Shown: in pieces, positions 18,601-25,837 of the stretch | Layout of the letters: the number at the start of each line of letters is the position of its first letter | How positions within the stretch are numbered: position 1 is the stretch's first letter | Source: Nevskiales bacterium | GTDB lineage: Bacteria > Pseudomonadota > Gammaproteobacteria > Nevskiales > Nevskiaceae | NCBI GenBank assembly: GCA_028698335.1 | Contig: JAQVDP010000013.1 | Span: 1-64,000 of the forward strand | Length of the DNA stretch: 64,000 bases | Direction: 5' to 3' | Program-made: the position numbers and the translations under genes | Notes under the pieces: model-generated | Databases searched by the model: none | What the model was told of the DNA's origin: nothing | Seen by the model: only the letters and a program-made list of their open reading frames with translations

Positions 18601-19345
18601 CGCAGGATTCCGGCAGCGCGTCACCGGCGGCGTCGGTCAGCCCGGCGTTTTCCGGGAATGTGACGCGCAGGGTCTGCAGGCTGGCGACGAACATCGCGTT
18701 GCGGCTGTTCGGGTTGTACCCGATCGACGGCTCGCCGGCGGAGTTGCCCAGCCCCGGCGGCGACATGTTGACCTTGAACCGCGGCGGCAGGCCGCTGGCG
18801 GGCGTGGTCCCGCCGTCGTTGCCAGCCGGCGTACTCAGCTCGATGCGCAGGTCGACCGATTCTCCGGTCGGCGTGTAGGGAACGATCTTGAGGGTGTAGC
18901 GGCTGTCGCCGTCGACCAGCGGAATGAAGACGGTTTCGGGATTGGCGCCGGTGGCCGAAGCGTAATCACCGGCCTGGGTGCCATCGAGGCTGTCGACCTC
19001 ACCGGTGTAGGCGTACAGGTCATAGTCGGCAACCCCGGCAGGCCAGCCCATGGTGATCTTGATCTGCTCGCCCGGGTGCGCCGCGGTGTAGCCGGCCGGC
19101 AGCGAGACGGTCAGCGCGAAGCTGTCGCAGTCGAACAGCGGGTCCAGGCACCATGGGCCGGTGTCGATCAGCGGAACCGGCGTCGCGTTTGCGACCACAA
19201 ACGGGCCCGCAACCACATTCAACGGACCTGAAGTATCAGTCAGCGTGCCTGAGGCCGGTTCAGCCGCCTGCGCGAGCGAGGCCGCACTCAGCAGTGCGAA
19301 GAAGAGCGATGCGGTGCGCGTGCGCGCTGGGCGGAGCTGCGACAT
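15647..19345 (-). CDS. Large secreted multidomain surface protein with PKD domains and GlyGly-CTERM tail
   Basis: A 1,232-residue exported protein of unknown function. The start at 19345 gives a signal peptide (SLFFALLSAASLAQA) after an AGGAC site. Then: a PPC-like beta domain (about 30-180); a region with BNR/sialidase-like repeats (DAGNTWEV, SDRGRTWN) consistent with a beta-propeller; a fibronectin III-like domain (SLEWLAPDDGGDAISGYRIYR); an unassigned domain; three PKD domains at about 908-1001, 1005-1096 and 1099-1190, each with a FDFGD motif; and a Gly-rich tract, hydrophobic helix and Arg-containing end (ALGWPLLLVLAGAALRR). This tail matches the GlyGly-CTERM signal, known to be processed by rhombosortase. 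The BNR part alone does not prove sialidase activity. Confidence 0.85.
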   Translation of the reverse strand: MSQLRPARTRTASLFFALLSAASLAQAAEPASGTLTDTSGPLNVVAGPFVVANATPVPLIDTGPWCLDPLFDCDSFALTVSLPAGYTAAHPGEQIKITMGWPAGVADYDLYAYTGEVDSLDGTQAGDYASATGANPETVFIPLVDGDSRYTLKIVPYTPTGESVDLRIELSTPAGNDGGTTPASGLPPRFKVNMSPPGLGNSAGEPSIGYNPNSRNAMFVASLQTLRVTFPENAGLTDAAGDALPESCDAQWVDRSGTTTSLTTLDPILFTEPESGRTFVSQLTGANSLFEYTDDDGDSYIPGQIGPPNGGVDHQTVGAGPYPEGSPFAELAAVAGVDYAVYYCSQSIAAAFCARSDTGGATFGPGVPIYTLDECGGLHGHVKVAPDGTVYVPNKGCGANQAVAVSEDAGNTWEVRKVPTSTPTSTDPSVGIASDGTLYFCYIAADGHPRAAVSSDRGRTWNNDTDLGAALGIEQAVFAQATAGDPERGACAFVGTATNGNSEALDFDGIWYGYVAMTYDAGTSWHTVNVTPNDPIQGVGGICTSGTTCGSNRNLLDFNDLTHDERGRVLFAYADGCIGECVNDPVNANGFAAKGAIVRQSGGRTLFATQDPTEPATPAAACLGGNRNAQQASLEWLAPDDGGDAISGYRIYRATAPDTFGTTPIATTGPRHSYQDDSAAADVAAYYYRVTAFNAQGEGIHSNTLKLEIDAAAVEDRCSIPGLTLLTDAAGDGMFGTGNDDLLSLQVSQPYAEDGSPRIVFQMAVGDLGSLLPNAYYYTSFMAPDGQIHGVRMLVDALGTSATFESYVASENSGGTVDGRFVAAGSEQAADAASGYTADGVISIVVDPANIGLSAADTALTQFNAAIIQPVSLVVGSVASSLDEMPDGLARSGSFEFKANAFCAPNTPPVAALDADTQAGAAPLTVQFSGAASTDADAGDSVASYRFDFGDGSATVTQTGSTISHSYADAGNYRATLRVTDSRGLVSDNTAERVIEVSATAVNNAPRPELTATPNSGTAPLNVTFDGSGSSDPDGDAIDSYTFDFGDGSSPITQSAAAASHSYAAAGVYTATLSVTDDQGLQSELVATAKITVTSADSNQAPQAALTATPTSGTAPLTVTLSGAGSSDADGDAISSYIFDFGDDTAVAESGSASVSHTYTAAGTYTARLTVVDARGATSTSPATVTITASASGGGSGTSGGGGGGALGWPLLLVLAGAALRRAISARSRVLK

Positions 19346-19411
19346 GCCGGTGTCCTCGGGTTGGTGTCCCAGTGTCCGGCAGCAAAAGGATCGAAAACGA
19401 TCATTTACGTC

Positions 19412-19430
19412 TGTCAGACATTTACTGACA
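19412..19430. promoter_or_regulatory. Inverted repeat TGTCAG-N7-CTGACA upstream of the PKD surface protein
   Basis: Perfect 6-base arms around 7 bases, about 65-85 bases upstream of the start of the PKD protein gene, inside an AT-rich island of the otherwise high-GC leader. A second overlapping palindrome, GTCTG-T-CAGAC (19409-19419), shares one arm. The spacing and place fit a dimeric regulator site, but I do not recognise the factor. Confidence 0.4.
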
Positions 19431-19484
19431 TCAGTGTAATTCAATGTCGGGAAATCAACTACGCGTGGAACTGCTCCGCGCCGA

Positions 19485-19775
19485 CTACGGATCGGTGCGC
19501 GCGCGGGCGGTGTCGATCGCTGTCCGCGGCGGACTCAGCGCACAGTCCAGGCGCAGTATCGAGGGGTTTTCGCCCTGCTGGCACCACGGCGCGGTAGGGA
19601 GGGGGGAGGTCGTCACCGCATCGGCCGCGGTGGCCTCGTCCAGTGCCGGGAGCGGCCGGCCGAGTTCGGTCCACCAACTGCCGATGGCGATGCCCACGCT
19701 CAACAGCACCAAGACCTGCAGGCGCCGCAGGCGGGCGTATCGGCGTATCTGGCAGTCGTCGTAAATCCGCAGCAT
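19485..19775 (-). CDS. Small single-pass membrane protein, unknown
   Basis: I do not recognise this 96-residue protein. The start at 19775 (MLRIYDDCQIRRYARLRRLQ) follows a GGGGAA ribosome site; the frame runs further upstream but without a site. A basic N terminus precedes one membrane segment (VLVLLSVGIAIGSWW, about residues 22-37), so the N terminus is probably cytoplasmic and the remaining 55 residues, rich in Ala, Thr and Pro with two cysteines, periplasmic. It lies downstream of kamA on the same strand beyond a hairpin. It could be a spurious frame, but start site, hydrophobic segment and lack of a competing gene favour a real one. Confidence 0.55.
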   Translation of the reverse strand: MLRIYDDCQIRRYARLRRLQVLVLLSVGIAIGSWWTELGRPLPALDEATAADAVTTSPLPTAPWCQQGENPSILRLDCALSPPRTAIDTARARTDP

Positions 19776-19847
19776 GGTGCGTTCCCCTTTTGCGGGGATG
19801 ATCCGGCAGCTGCGGCGGATGAGGAGGGGCTCGCGGACAGGCGGTGC

Positions 19848-19885
19848 CCGCATACCGACGACCGCGCCCGGCCGTCGGTATGCGG
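19848..19885 (-). terminator. Long stem-loop after the kamA-like gene
   Basis: Arms CCGCATACCGACG and CGTCGGTATGCGG (13 bases, perfect) around a 12-base loop, beginning 7 bases past the kamA-like stop. No U tract follows on the minus strand, so it may act as an RNA-stabilising or weak termination hairpin rather than a classic terminator. Confidence 0.55.
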
Positions 19886-19892
19886 TGTGCCT

Positions 19893-21290
19893 TTAGTTCA
19901 GCTCGATCGGATGCCGCGGGCGGCTCAGGGCGGCGTACTCGTCCTCGAAGAAGAACCGGTCCTCGCCGAACGCGGGCTGCAGGTGGTCCAGCCAGCTTGC
20001 GTTCTCGTCGTAGCGGGCGAAGAAGGGGCGCTGCACCCAGTCGGCGCTGCGGCCCTGGATGAAGCGCAGCACGAATACCTTTTCGCCGTTGATCTCGGTC
20101 ACGCCCTGGATCTCGACCTTGCCCGGGCCCGCGCTCATCGACGGGCCGCGCGCCGTGCGCGCCAGACCGGACACCTGGCTGATCGCCTCGCGGTAGATGT
20201 TCCAGGCGCGATGCAGCGGCACTTCGAAATAGTGGCGGGCGCCGGTGTCGCGCTCGACGAACATGTAGTACGGCACCAGTCCGAGGCGGACCTGTTTGCG
20301 CCACATCCGCACCCACGCGTCGGCGTCGTCGTTGATGTTGGCCAGCAACGGCGCCTGGGTGCGGATCTGTACGCCGGCATCGCGCAGGCGGCGCACGGCG
20401 GTCTCGAAGATCCGCGTCCGCATTTCGTTGGGATGGTTCAGGTGCGCCATCAGCGCGATGTGTTTGCCGCGACGCGCCAGCTGCTCGAACAGGCGCAGCA
20501 GGCCGTCGGCATCGTCGTCGGTGACGAAGCGCTGGGGCCAGAACGACAGGGCCTTGGAGCCGATCCGAATGGTCTGGACGTGATCGAAGTGGGGGTCTTC
20601 CAGCGGCCCCAGGTATTCGCGCAGGCGCCGGGTGCTCATCACCATCGGATCGCCGCCGGTGACGAGAAGGTCGGAGACTTCGCGGTGCCGGGCCAGATAG
20701 CCGTGCAGGCGCGAGGTGTCGTCGACCGCCATCTTCAGGTCCTGGTCGCCGACGAACTGGGCCCAGCGGAAGCAGAAGGTGCAGTAGCTGTGGCAGACCT
20801 GTCCGGCCTTGGGAAAGAACAGCACCGTTTCGCGGTACTTGTGCTGCAGGCCGTTGATGACCTCGCCGTTCTCGTCGCGCGGCCGGTTCAGCTCCAGCTG
20901 TCCGGCCGGATGCGGGTTGAGTTTGTGCCGGACCTCCCGTACCGCGCGCTGCAGGGCCTCCCGGTTGGTCTTCGGCTTGCGCAGAATGCCGGCGATGCGG
21001 TCGAAGTCCTGCGGGTCGAGCATCTCCCGCTGCGGGAAGCTGAGGCGGAACAGCGGATCGTCGGGGACGCGATCCCAGTCGATCAGTTCGTCGACGACGT
21101 AGGCGTCGACACGAAACGGCAATACGGCGGCGACGACGTCGACCGCGAAGCGCTGTTCCTCGGAGAGGCTGGCGGCCTGCGGCATCTGCCGCCAGTTGCG
21201 CGCGGTATAGACGCGATAGCGCGGTGGCGTTGGCGTCCGCAGCGGTGCGCGATCCTGCGGGCGAAGGAGGGCGATGTTGTTGTTCAACAT
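19893..21290 (-). CDS. KamA-family radical SAM protein (lysine 2,3-aminomutase-like)
   Basis: Radical SAM, PLP-dependent aminomutase family enzyme. The [4Fe-4S] cysteines are C166, C170 and C173 in CHSYCTFCFRW, followed by the GGDPM motif near 213. The segment SAGPGKVEI holds K391, which aligns in position with the PLP lysine of lysine 2,3-aminomutase. At 465 residues it is clearly longer than EpmB (about 340), which activates EF-P, so a catabolic or biosynthetic aminomutase is more likely. No ablB-type acetyltransferase lies next to it, so the usual N-epsilon-acetyl-beta-lysine osmolyte pair is not seen here. Substrate unproven. An AACGGAGA site precedes the start. Confidence 0.87.
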   Translation of the reverse strand: MLNNNIALLRPQDRAPLRTPTPPRYRVYTARNWRQMPQAASLSEEQRFAVDVVAAVLPFRVDAYVVDELIDWDRVPDDPLFRLSFPQREMLDPQDFDRIAGILRKPKTNREALQRAVREVRHKLNPHPAGQLELNRPRDENGEVINGLQHKYRETVLFFPKAGQVCHSYCTFCFRWAQFVGDQDLKMAVDDTSRLHGYLARHREVSDLLVTGGDPMVMSTRRLREYLGPLEDPHFDHVQTIRIGSKALSFWPQRFVTDDDADGLLRLFEQLARRGKHIALMAHLNHPNEMRTRIFETAVRRLRDAGVQIRTQAPLLANINDDADAWVRMWRKQVRLGLVPYYMFVERDTGARHYFEVPLHRAWNIYREAISQVSGLARTARGPSMSAGPGKVEIQGVTEINGEKVFVLRFIQGRSADWVQRPFFARYDENASWLDHLQPAFGEDRFFFEDEYAALSRPRHPIELN

Positions 21291-21359
21291 GGCGTCGGGT
21301 CTCCGTTAAAAAGAATTTTCGGCGGAAAAAGGCCCGGCGTGCGGTCGGTGAGACCGCCC

Positions 21360-21382
21360 AGATATTCGGGGTGGGAATATCT
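21360..21382. promoter_or_regulatory. Perfect palindrome AGATATTC-N7-GAATATCT in the kamA/MATE divergent region
   Basis: Perfect 8-base arms around GGGGTGG, 70-92 bases before the kamA-like start. On the kamA strand it sits directly after a possible -10 box TATACA (plus-strand 21384-21389), which would put it over the transcription start, a typical repressor place. The factor is unknown. Confidence 0.5.
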
Positions 21383-21535
21383 TTGTATACCAAATAAACG
21401 ACGTTTTTGCGAACGGGGCATCCCTCCGGCGGGTTCGGAATGCGCGGATGGTCGCGTCGCTGCGGGGCGAGGATAATGCCCGTCCCGACCCCATCCCCAC
21501 GTGGCTCACGCGTGGGTTTGGATGTGTGATTTTAT

Positions 21536-22921
21536 ATGACAAAAAAAGATAGTTCTCGGAATTACAGGATTCTGCGAGAGGCGCGGGCCAACCTGCACCT
21601 GGCGCTGCCGATCGTCGCGGCGCAGTTCACCTTCATGGGCATGGGCACCGTCGACACGATCATGGCCGGCCAGATCGGCGCCGACGAGCTGGCCGCGGTC
21701 GCGGTCGGCTCGAATGCGTGGTTCCTGCTGTTCATCCTCTTCATGGGGATCTTCATGGCCTGCTCGCCGATCGTCGCGCAACGCATCGGTGCGGGCGACG
21801 ATGCCCGGCGGACCGGCGAGTTCGTGCGTTCCGCGGCGCTGCTGGCGGTCGTGCTGGGGATGCTGTGGACCGCGCTGACGCATCTGGCGGCGCCCTGGAT
21901 CGTGGGCCTGCTGGATCTCGAACCGCAGGCGGCGGCCTATGCCGTGGACTATCTGCGGGCCGTGTCCTGGGGCGCGGTGCCGTTCTGCCTGTGTTTTCTC
22001 GGCCGCAACGTCGCCGAGGGCCACGCGCTGACCCGGGTCGCACTGGTGGCAGGCCTGATCGGCTTTGCGATCAACGGCGTGCTCGACTATCTGCTGATGT
22101 ACGGCGCACTGGGTTTTCCCCGCCTCGGTGCGCCGGGCTGTGGCTGGGCCAGCGCCTGCAGCGGGCTGGCGATGATGCTGGTCTATGGCCTGTTCTTCGT
22201 GCGCCTGAAGCGTCTCGCCGCGCTGGAGCTGTTCCGCCCGCAATGGCCGCTGCACGGGGACGCCGTTCGTGAAGTCCTGCGCCTCGGGCTGCCGATCGGG
22301 TTCATCCTGGCCGCCGAGTCCTGGATGTTCAACATCGGTGCGCTGTTGATGGCGCGTTTCGGCGGCCAGACCGTGGCCGCGCATCAGGTCGCGATCAACG
22401 TCGCGGCGCTGACGTTCATGGTGCCGCTCAGCATCGGTTTTGCCACCACGGTCAGGGTCGGTCGGGCGGCCGGAGCCCGGCAGCCCGACGAGGTGCGGTT
22501 GCGGGGCCGGGTCGGCATCGGCATCGGTGCCAGCTTCTCGCTGGTGTCGGCGTCGCTGATGGCGCTGATGCCCGGGGTGATCGTATCGGCCTACACCGAA
22601 GTCGCCTCGGTTGCCGATATCGCGGTGAAGCTGCTGTATTTCGCCGCGGTGTTTCAGCTGTTCGACTGCGTCCAGGCGACCGCCAACGGGGCGCTGCGTG
22701 GGCTCAAGGATACGCGCGCGCCGATGCTGATCACGGTGTCGGCTTACTGGGTCGTCGGCATGCCGCTGGCCTGGTGGCTCGCCTTCGAGCGGGAGCTGGG
22801 CCCCTACGGCGTCTGGTGGGGTTTCATCGCGGCGCTGGCGGTCGCTGCGGTCGGTCTGGCGACCCGCTTCGTCCGCCTGACGCGCCGTTCGGCGCCACCG
22901 GCGTCGGCGTTCGCCCCCTGA
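21536..22921 (+). CDS. MATE family multidrug efflux transporter
   Basis: Inner-membrane cation-coupled exporter of the multidrug and toxic compound extrusion family, resembling NorM. The 461 residues form about 12 hydrophobic segments in two related halves. The first half has LALPIVAAQFTFMGMGTVDTIMAGQIG and the second LGLPIGFILAAESWMFNIGALLMARFGG, the expected paired openings. The start at 21536 (MTKKDSSRNYRILREARANL) has no clear ribosome site, only ATTTTAT before it, so expression may be low or leaderless. The gene is divergent from the kamA-like gene across a 245-base region with a perfect palindrome. The substrate is unknown. Confidence 0.93.
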   Translation: MTKKDSSRNYRILREARANLHLALPIVAAQFTFMGMGTVDTIMAGQIGADELAAVAVGSNAWFLLFILFMGIFMACSPIVAQRIGAGDDARRTGEFVRSAALLAVVLGMLWTALTHLAAPWIVGLLDLEPQAAAYAVDYLRAVSWGAVPFCLCFLGRNVAEGHALTRVALVAGLIGFAINGVLDYLLMYGALGFPRLGAPGCGWASACSGLAMMLVYGLFFVRLKRLAALELFRPQWPLHGDAVREVLRLGLPIGFILAAESWMFNIGALLMARFGGQTVAAHQVAINVAALTFMVPLSIGFATTVRVGRAAGARQPDEVRLRGRVGIGIGASFSLVSASLMALMPGVIVSAYTEVASVADIAVKLLYFAAVFQLFDCVQATANGALRGLKDTRAPMLITVSAYWVVGMPLAWWLAFERELGPYGVWWGFIAALAVAAVGLATRFVRLTRRSAPPASAFAP

Positions 22922-23027
22922 TGGGCGTGGGGAGACGGACGGCGGGCGGACCCCGTCGTTCGATAGGGGTACCCCTCAGCGTATCCCGTTAGTCTGCGAC
23001 GAGTCGAAAAGTGCGGGGAGAAAAGCA

Positions 23028-23762
23028 ATGGTTCGTCTGTTCGCCGTCCTGGCGTTTCTGGTCACGCAATTGAGTCAGGCCTACTTCATCGGGTTCCTGC
23101 AGAACCTGACGCCGTCCGGGATCGACGACGGGGTGCTGCGGGCATGGCCGGTGGCGGTCGCCGTCAATCTCGGACTGTTGGCCCTGTTCGGGCTGGTTCA
23201 CAGCGTCATGGCCCGGCCGGGCTTCAAGCGCTGGTGGCTGCAAATGATTCCCGAGAAGCTCGAACGCGTCGTCTACGGGCTGGTTTCGGCGATGCTGCTG
23301 ATGCTGCTGGTCGGGCTGTGGAGTCCGGTGCCGCAGGCGGTCTGGTCAGTCGAGCTGACCGAATTGCGCCTCGCGCTGTATGCCGTGTTCGGGATCGGCG
23401 TGTTTCTGATCATGTGGTCGATCTGGTGCGTCGATCTGCTGCATTTCACCGGCCTGAAGCAGGCTTTCGGCGTGCGCGGCGAGCCGCCGTTCGCGATGCG
23501 CGGTCCGTACCGCTGGGTCCGCCATCCGATCCAGACGGGTCTGATGATGGCCCTGTGGGCGACGCCGGAAATGACCGCGGGGCATCTGATGATGGCGGTG
23601 GTGTTGAGCGCCTACAGCATTCTGGCGACCCTGATGCTCGAGGAGCGGGATCTCGACCGCCTGGTGGGCAGCGCCTACGAACGCTACCGGGCACAGGTGC
23701 CGGCGTTCATCCCGCGCCTGCGCCGCGCACCCGCACCGGTGGTGCAGCGCAGCGCCCAGTAG
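23028..23762 (+). CDS. MddA/NnrU-like integral membrane methyltransferase family protein
   Basis: Predicted integral membrane protein of 244 residues with about five hydrophobic segments and the C-terminal signature of the isoprenylcysteine methyltransferase-like group: GPYRWVRHPIQTGLMMALWATPEM followed by EERDL and YERYRAQVPAFIP. The N-terminal half (YFIGFLQNL, FGLVHSVMARPGFKRWW, RVVYGLVSAMLLML) resembles, from memory, the methanethiol S-methyltransferase MddA, which makes dimethyl sulfide, and the related NnrU proteins. A good GGGGAGAA site precedes the start. No denitrification genes are nearby, which weakens the NnrU reading. Family sure, substrate open. Confidence 0.72.
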   Translation: MVRLFAVLAFLVTQLSQAYFIGFLQNLTPSGIDDGVLRAWPVAVAVNLGLLALFGLVHSVMARPGFKRWWLQMIPEKLERVVYGLVSAMLLMLLVGLWSPVPQAVWSVELTELRLALYAVFGIGVFLIMWSIWCVDLLHFTGLKQAFGVRGEPPFAMRGPYRWVRHPIQTGLMMALWATPEMTAGHLMMAVVLSAYSILATLMLEERDLDRLVGSAYERYRAQVPAFIPRLRRAPAPVVQRSAQ

Positions 23763-23845
23763 GCCGGCGGATCGCGGCGGCCCGACGCCCCGGCGGCCAC
23801 CGCCGGGGCGTGCGTTGACCGGCCATTGACCACGGCGGACCGATA

Positions 23846-25837
23846 GTGTCCGTCATGGAAAAAACTCAATCGATTCAAAAGTCCGCATCGAGACTGCTGT
23901 CGGGACGGTATCAGGTGCTGGCGCTGTTGCTCGGCGCCTATCTGCTGATCGGTGCCGGCCTGCGCGTGGTGCTCTGGGTCGCGTTCGGACGCCACAGCGG
24001 CGTCACCCCCGGACAGCTCGCGCTCAGTCTCCCGCTCGGGGTCATCAACGACCTCGTCGAGGCCCTCTATCTGTTCCTGCCGCTGACGCTGCTGGTCGCG
24101 GTGTTGCCGCCACGCTGGGTGAGCGGGCGCGCGCGCCGGCCGCTGCTGGTCGCCGGCGTGGGGCTGATTCTGTTCAGCATGCTGTACGTCGCCGGGCTCG
24201 AGTATTTCTTCTTCGAGGAATTCGATGCGCGGTTCAATCTCGTCGCGGTCGACTACCTGATCTATCCGACCGAGGTCATCGGCAACATCCGCGAAACCTA
24301 CCCGGTCGGCATCATCAGTCTGGCGCTGGCCGGTGCCGCCGCCGTGCTGGTGGCGGCGTTGTGGCGGCTGCTGCCGCACCGGGCCGCTGACGGCATCCAT
24401 CACTGGCCGCGCCGCTGGCGCATCGTCGGCGCACACGTCGCCGCCGTGGCGATGGCCGTGGTGCTGGTGCCCGGCAATGCGCTGGCCGTGTTCAACAACC
24501 GGGTGGCCAACGAGCTGGCAGCCAACGGCGCGGCGAGTTTCTTCGCCGCCGCCCGGACCAACCAGCTCGACTACGACGCGTACTACCGCACCGGAGATCC
24601 GGCTGCCTTGCGTCGCGAACTGCGTGCGTCGCTGGAGCGGGACGGCAGCCGCCTTGTCGACGCCGGCACCATGAAACGGCATTTCCCTGCGCAGGCGAGC
24701 GGACTCGGACGTCTCAACATCGTCGTGCTGGCCGAGGAATCGTTCGGCAGCGAATTCGTCGGCGTGCTCGGCGACCGTCGCGGGTTGACGCCGAACTTCG
24801 ACGCGCTGTCGCAGCAGGGCCTGCTGTTCACCAACGCGTTCGCGACCGGAACGCGGACGGTGCGCGGGCTGGAGGCCATCAGCGCCTCGTTCCCGCCGAT
24901 TCCCAGCGAGAGCATCGTCAAGCGCCCCGGTCACGCCAATGTCGAGACCTGGGGTGAGGTGCTGTCCGCGCTGGGCTACCACAGCAGCTTCCTGTACGGC
25001 GGCTACGGCACTTTCGACAACATGAATGCCTACTTCGGCGACAACGGCTTCGCGCTCAGCGATCGCCTCGACATCGACGATCCGAAGTTCGCGAACATCT
25101 GGGGCGTCAGCGACGAGGATCTGTTCCGTCACGCGATCGACTATTTCGACCAGCGCGCGGCCGAGGGCCGGCCGTTCTTCTCGATCGTGATGTCGACCTC
25201 GAATCACAAACCCTACACCTTCCCCGAAGGGGTCCCGGGCGTGCCGGCCAGCCACGGTGGCCGCACCGCGGGGGTGCGGTATGCCGACTACGCGATCGGC
25301 CGTTTCTTCGAGGAGGCCGCGCGTCACGACTGGTACCGCAACACGCTGTTCGTGGTGATCGCCGATCATGGCGCCCGCGTCTACGGTTCCGCCGAGATTC
25401 CGCTGCACAGCTACCGGATTCCGGTGCTGGTGCTGGCGCCGGGGCGGCTCGCCCCCGGACGGGTCGACAAGCCGTTCAGCCAGATCGATCTGGCGCCGAC
25501 GGTCATGGGCATGCTCGGCCTGGAGTACGACGCGCCGTTCTTCGGCGAGGACGTGCTGCACCGGACGCCGGGCGGGCGCCATCTGCTGTTCAATCACAAC
25601 CACGAGGTGGCGCTGCTGGAGGACGACCGCATCGCGATCCTGGGTCTGAATCAGAGCGCTTCGACCTGGCGCTTCGTGCCGGGGACCGACGACAGGGGGC
25701 GTGCGACCGAGACCTTCGAGTCGATGCCGGCCGATCCGGCGCTGATCGATCTGGCCACCGCCTATTTCCAGACCGCCTACGAGCTGTTCAAGCAGAAACC
25801 GCTTGCGACCCGGCAGGAAGCCCGGTCAGGCGGCTGA
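23846..25837 (+). CDS. LtaS-like sulfatase-fold membrane enzyme (phosphoglycerol transferase family)
   Basis: Membrane-anchored alkaline phosphatase-fold enzyme of the LTA synthase/sulfatase group, which transfer phosphoglycerol or phosphoethanolamine to envelope glycans in Gram-negatives. The first 220 residues hold about five membrane helices; the rest is periplasmic. Metal and nucleophile marks: VLAEESFGSEF, the Thr-rich FATGTRTVRGLEAI, and the C-terminal VVIADHGARVYG with its Asp-His. The 663 residues are typical. Start is uncertain: GTG at 23846 or ATG at 23855 (MEKTQS), both weakly preceded. It stands alone on this strand, beside no glycan genes. The acceptor is unknown. Confidence 0.85.
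   Translation: MSVMEKTQSIQKSASRLLSGRYQVLALLLGAYLLIGAGLRVVLWVAFGRHSGVTPGQLALSLPLGVINDLVEALYLFLPLTLLVAVLPPRWVSGRARRPLLVAGVGLILFSMLYVAGLEYFFFEEFDARFNLVAVDYLIYPTEVIGNIRETYPVGIISLALAGAAAVLVAALWRLLPHRAADGIHHWPRRWRIVGAHVAAVAMAVVLVPGNALAVFNNRVANELAANGAASFFAAARTNQLDYDAYYRTGDPAALRRELRASLERDGSRLVDAGTMKRHFPAQASGLGRLNIVVLAEESFGSEFVGVLGDRRGLTPNFDALSQQGLLFTNAFATGTRTVRGLEAISASFPPIPSESIVKRPGHANVETWGEVLSALGYHSSFLYGGYGTFDNMNAYFGDNGFALSDRLDIDDPKFANIWGVSDEDLFRHAIDYFDQRAAEGRPFFSIVMSTSNHKPYTFPEGVPGVPASHGGRTAGVRYADYAIGRFFEEAARHDWYRNTLFVVIADHGARVYGSAEIPLHSYRIPVLVLAPGRLAPGRVDKPFSQIDLAPTVMGMLGLEYDAPFFGEDVLHRTPGGRHLLFNHNHEVALLEDDRIAILGLNQSASTWRFVPGTDDRGRATETFESMPADPALIDLATAYFQTAYELFKQKPLATRQEARSGG

Noticed and set aside
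15875..19231. A 1,118-codon open frame on the plus strand
   Set aside because: It is antisense to the PKD surface protein, whose domains are clear. The repeats seen in it are the mirror of PKD and Gly-rich codons.
21496..21516. CCCACG/CGTGGG hairpin in the MATE leader as a riboswitch or attenuator
   Set aside because: Only six base pairs, no terminator tail and no known aptamer pattern.
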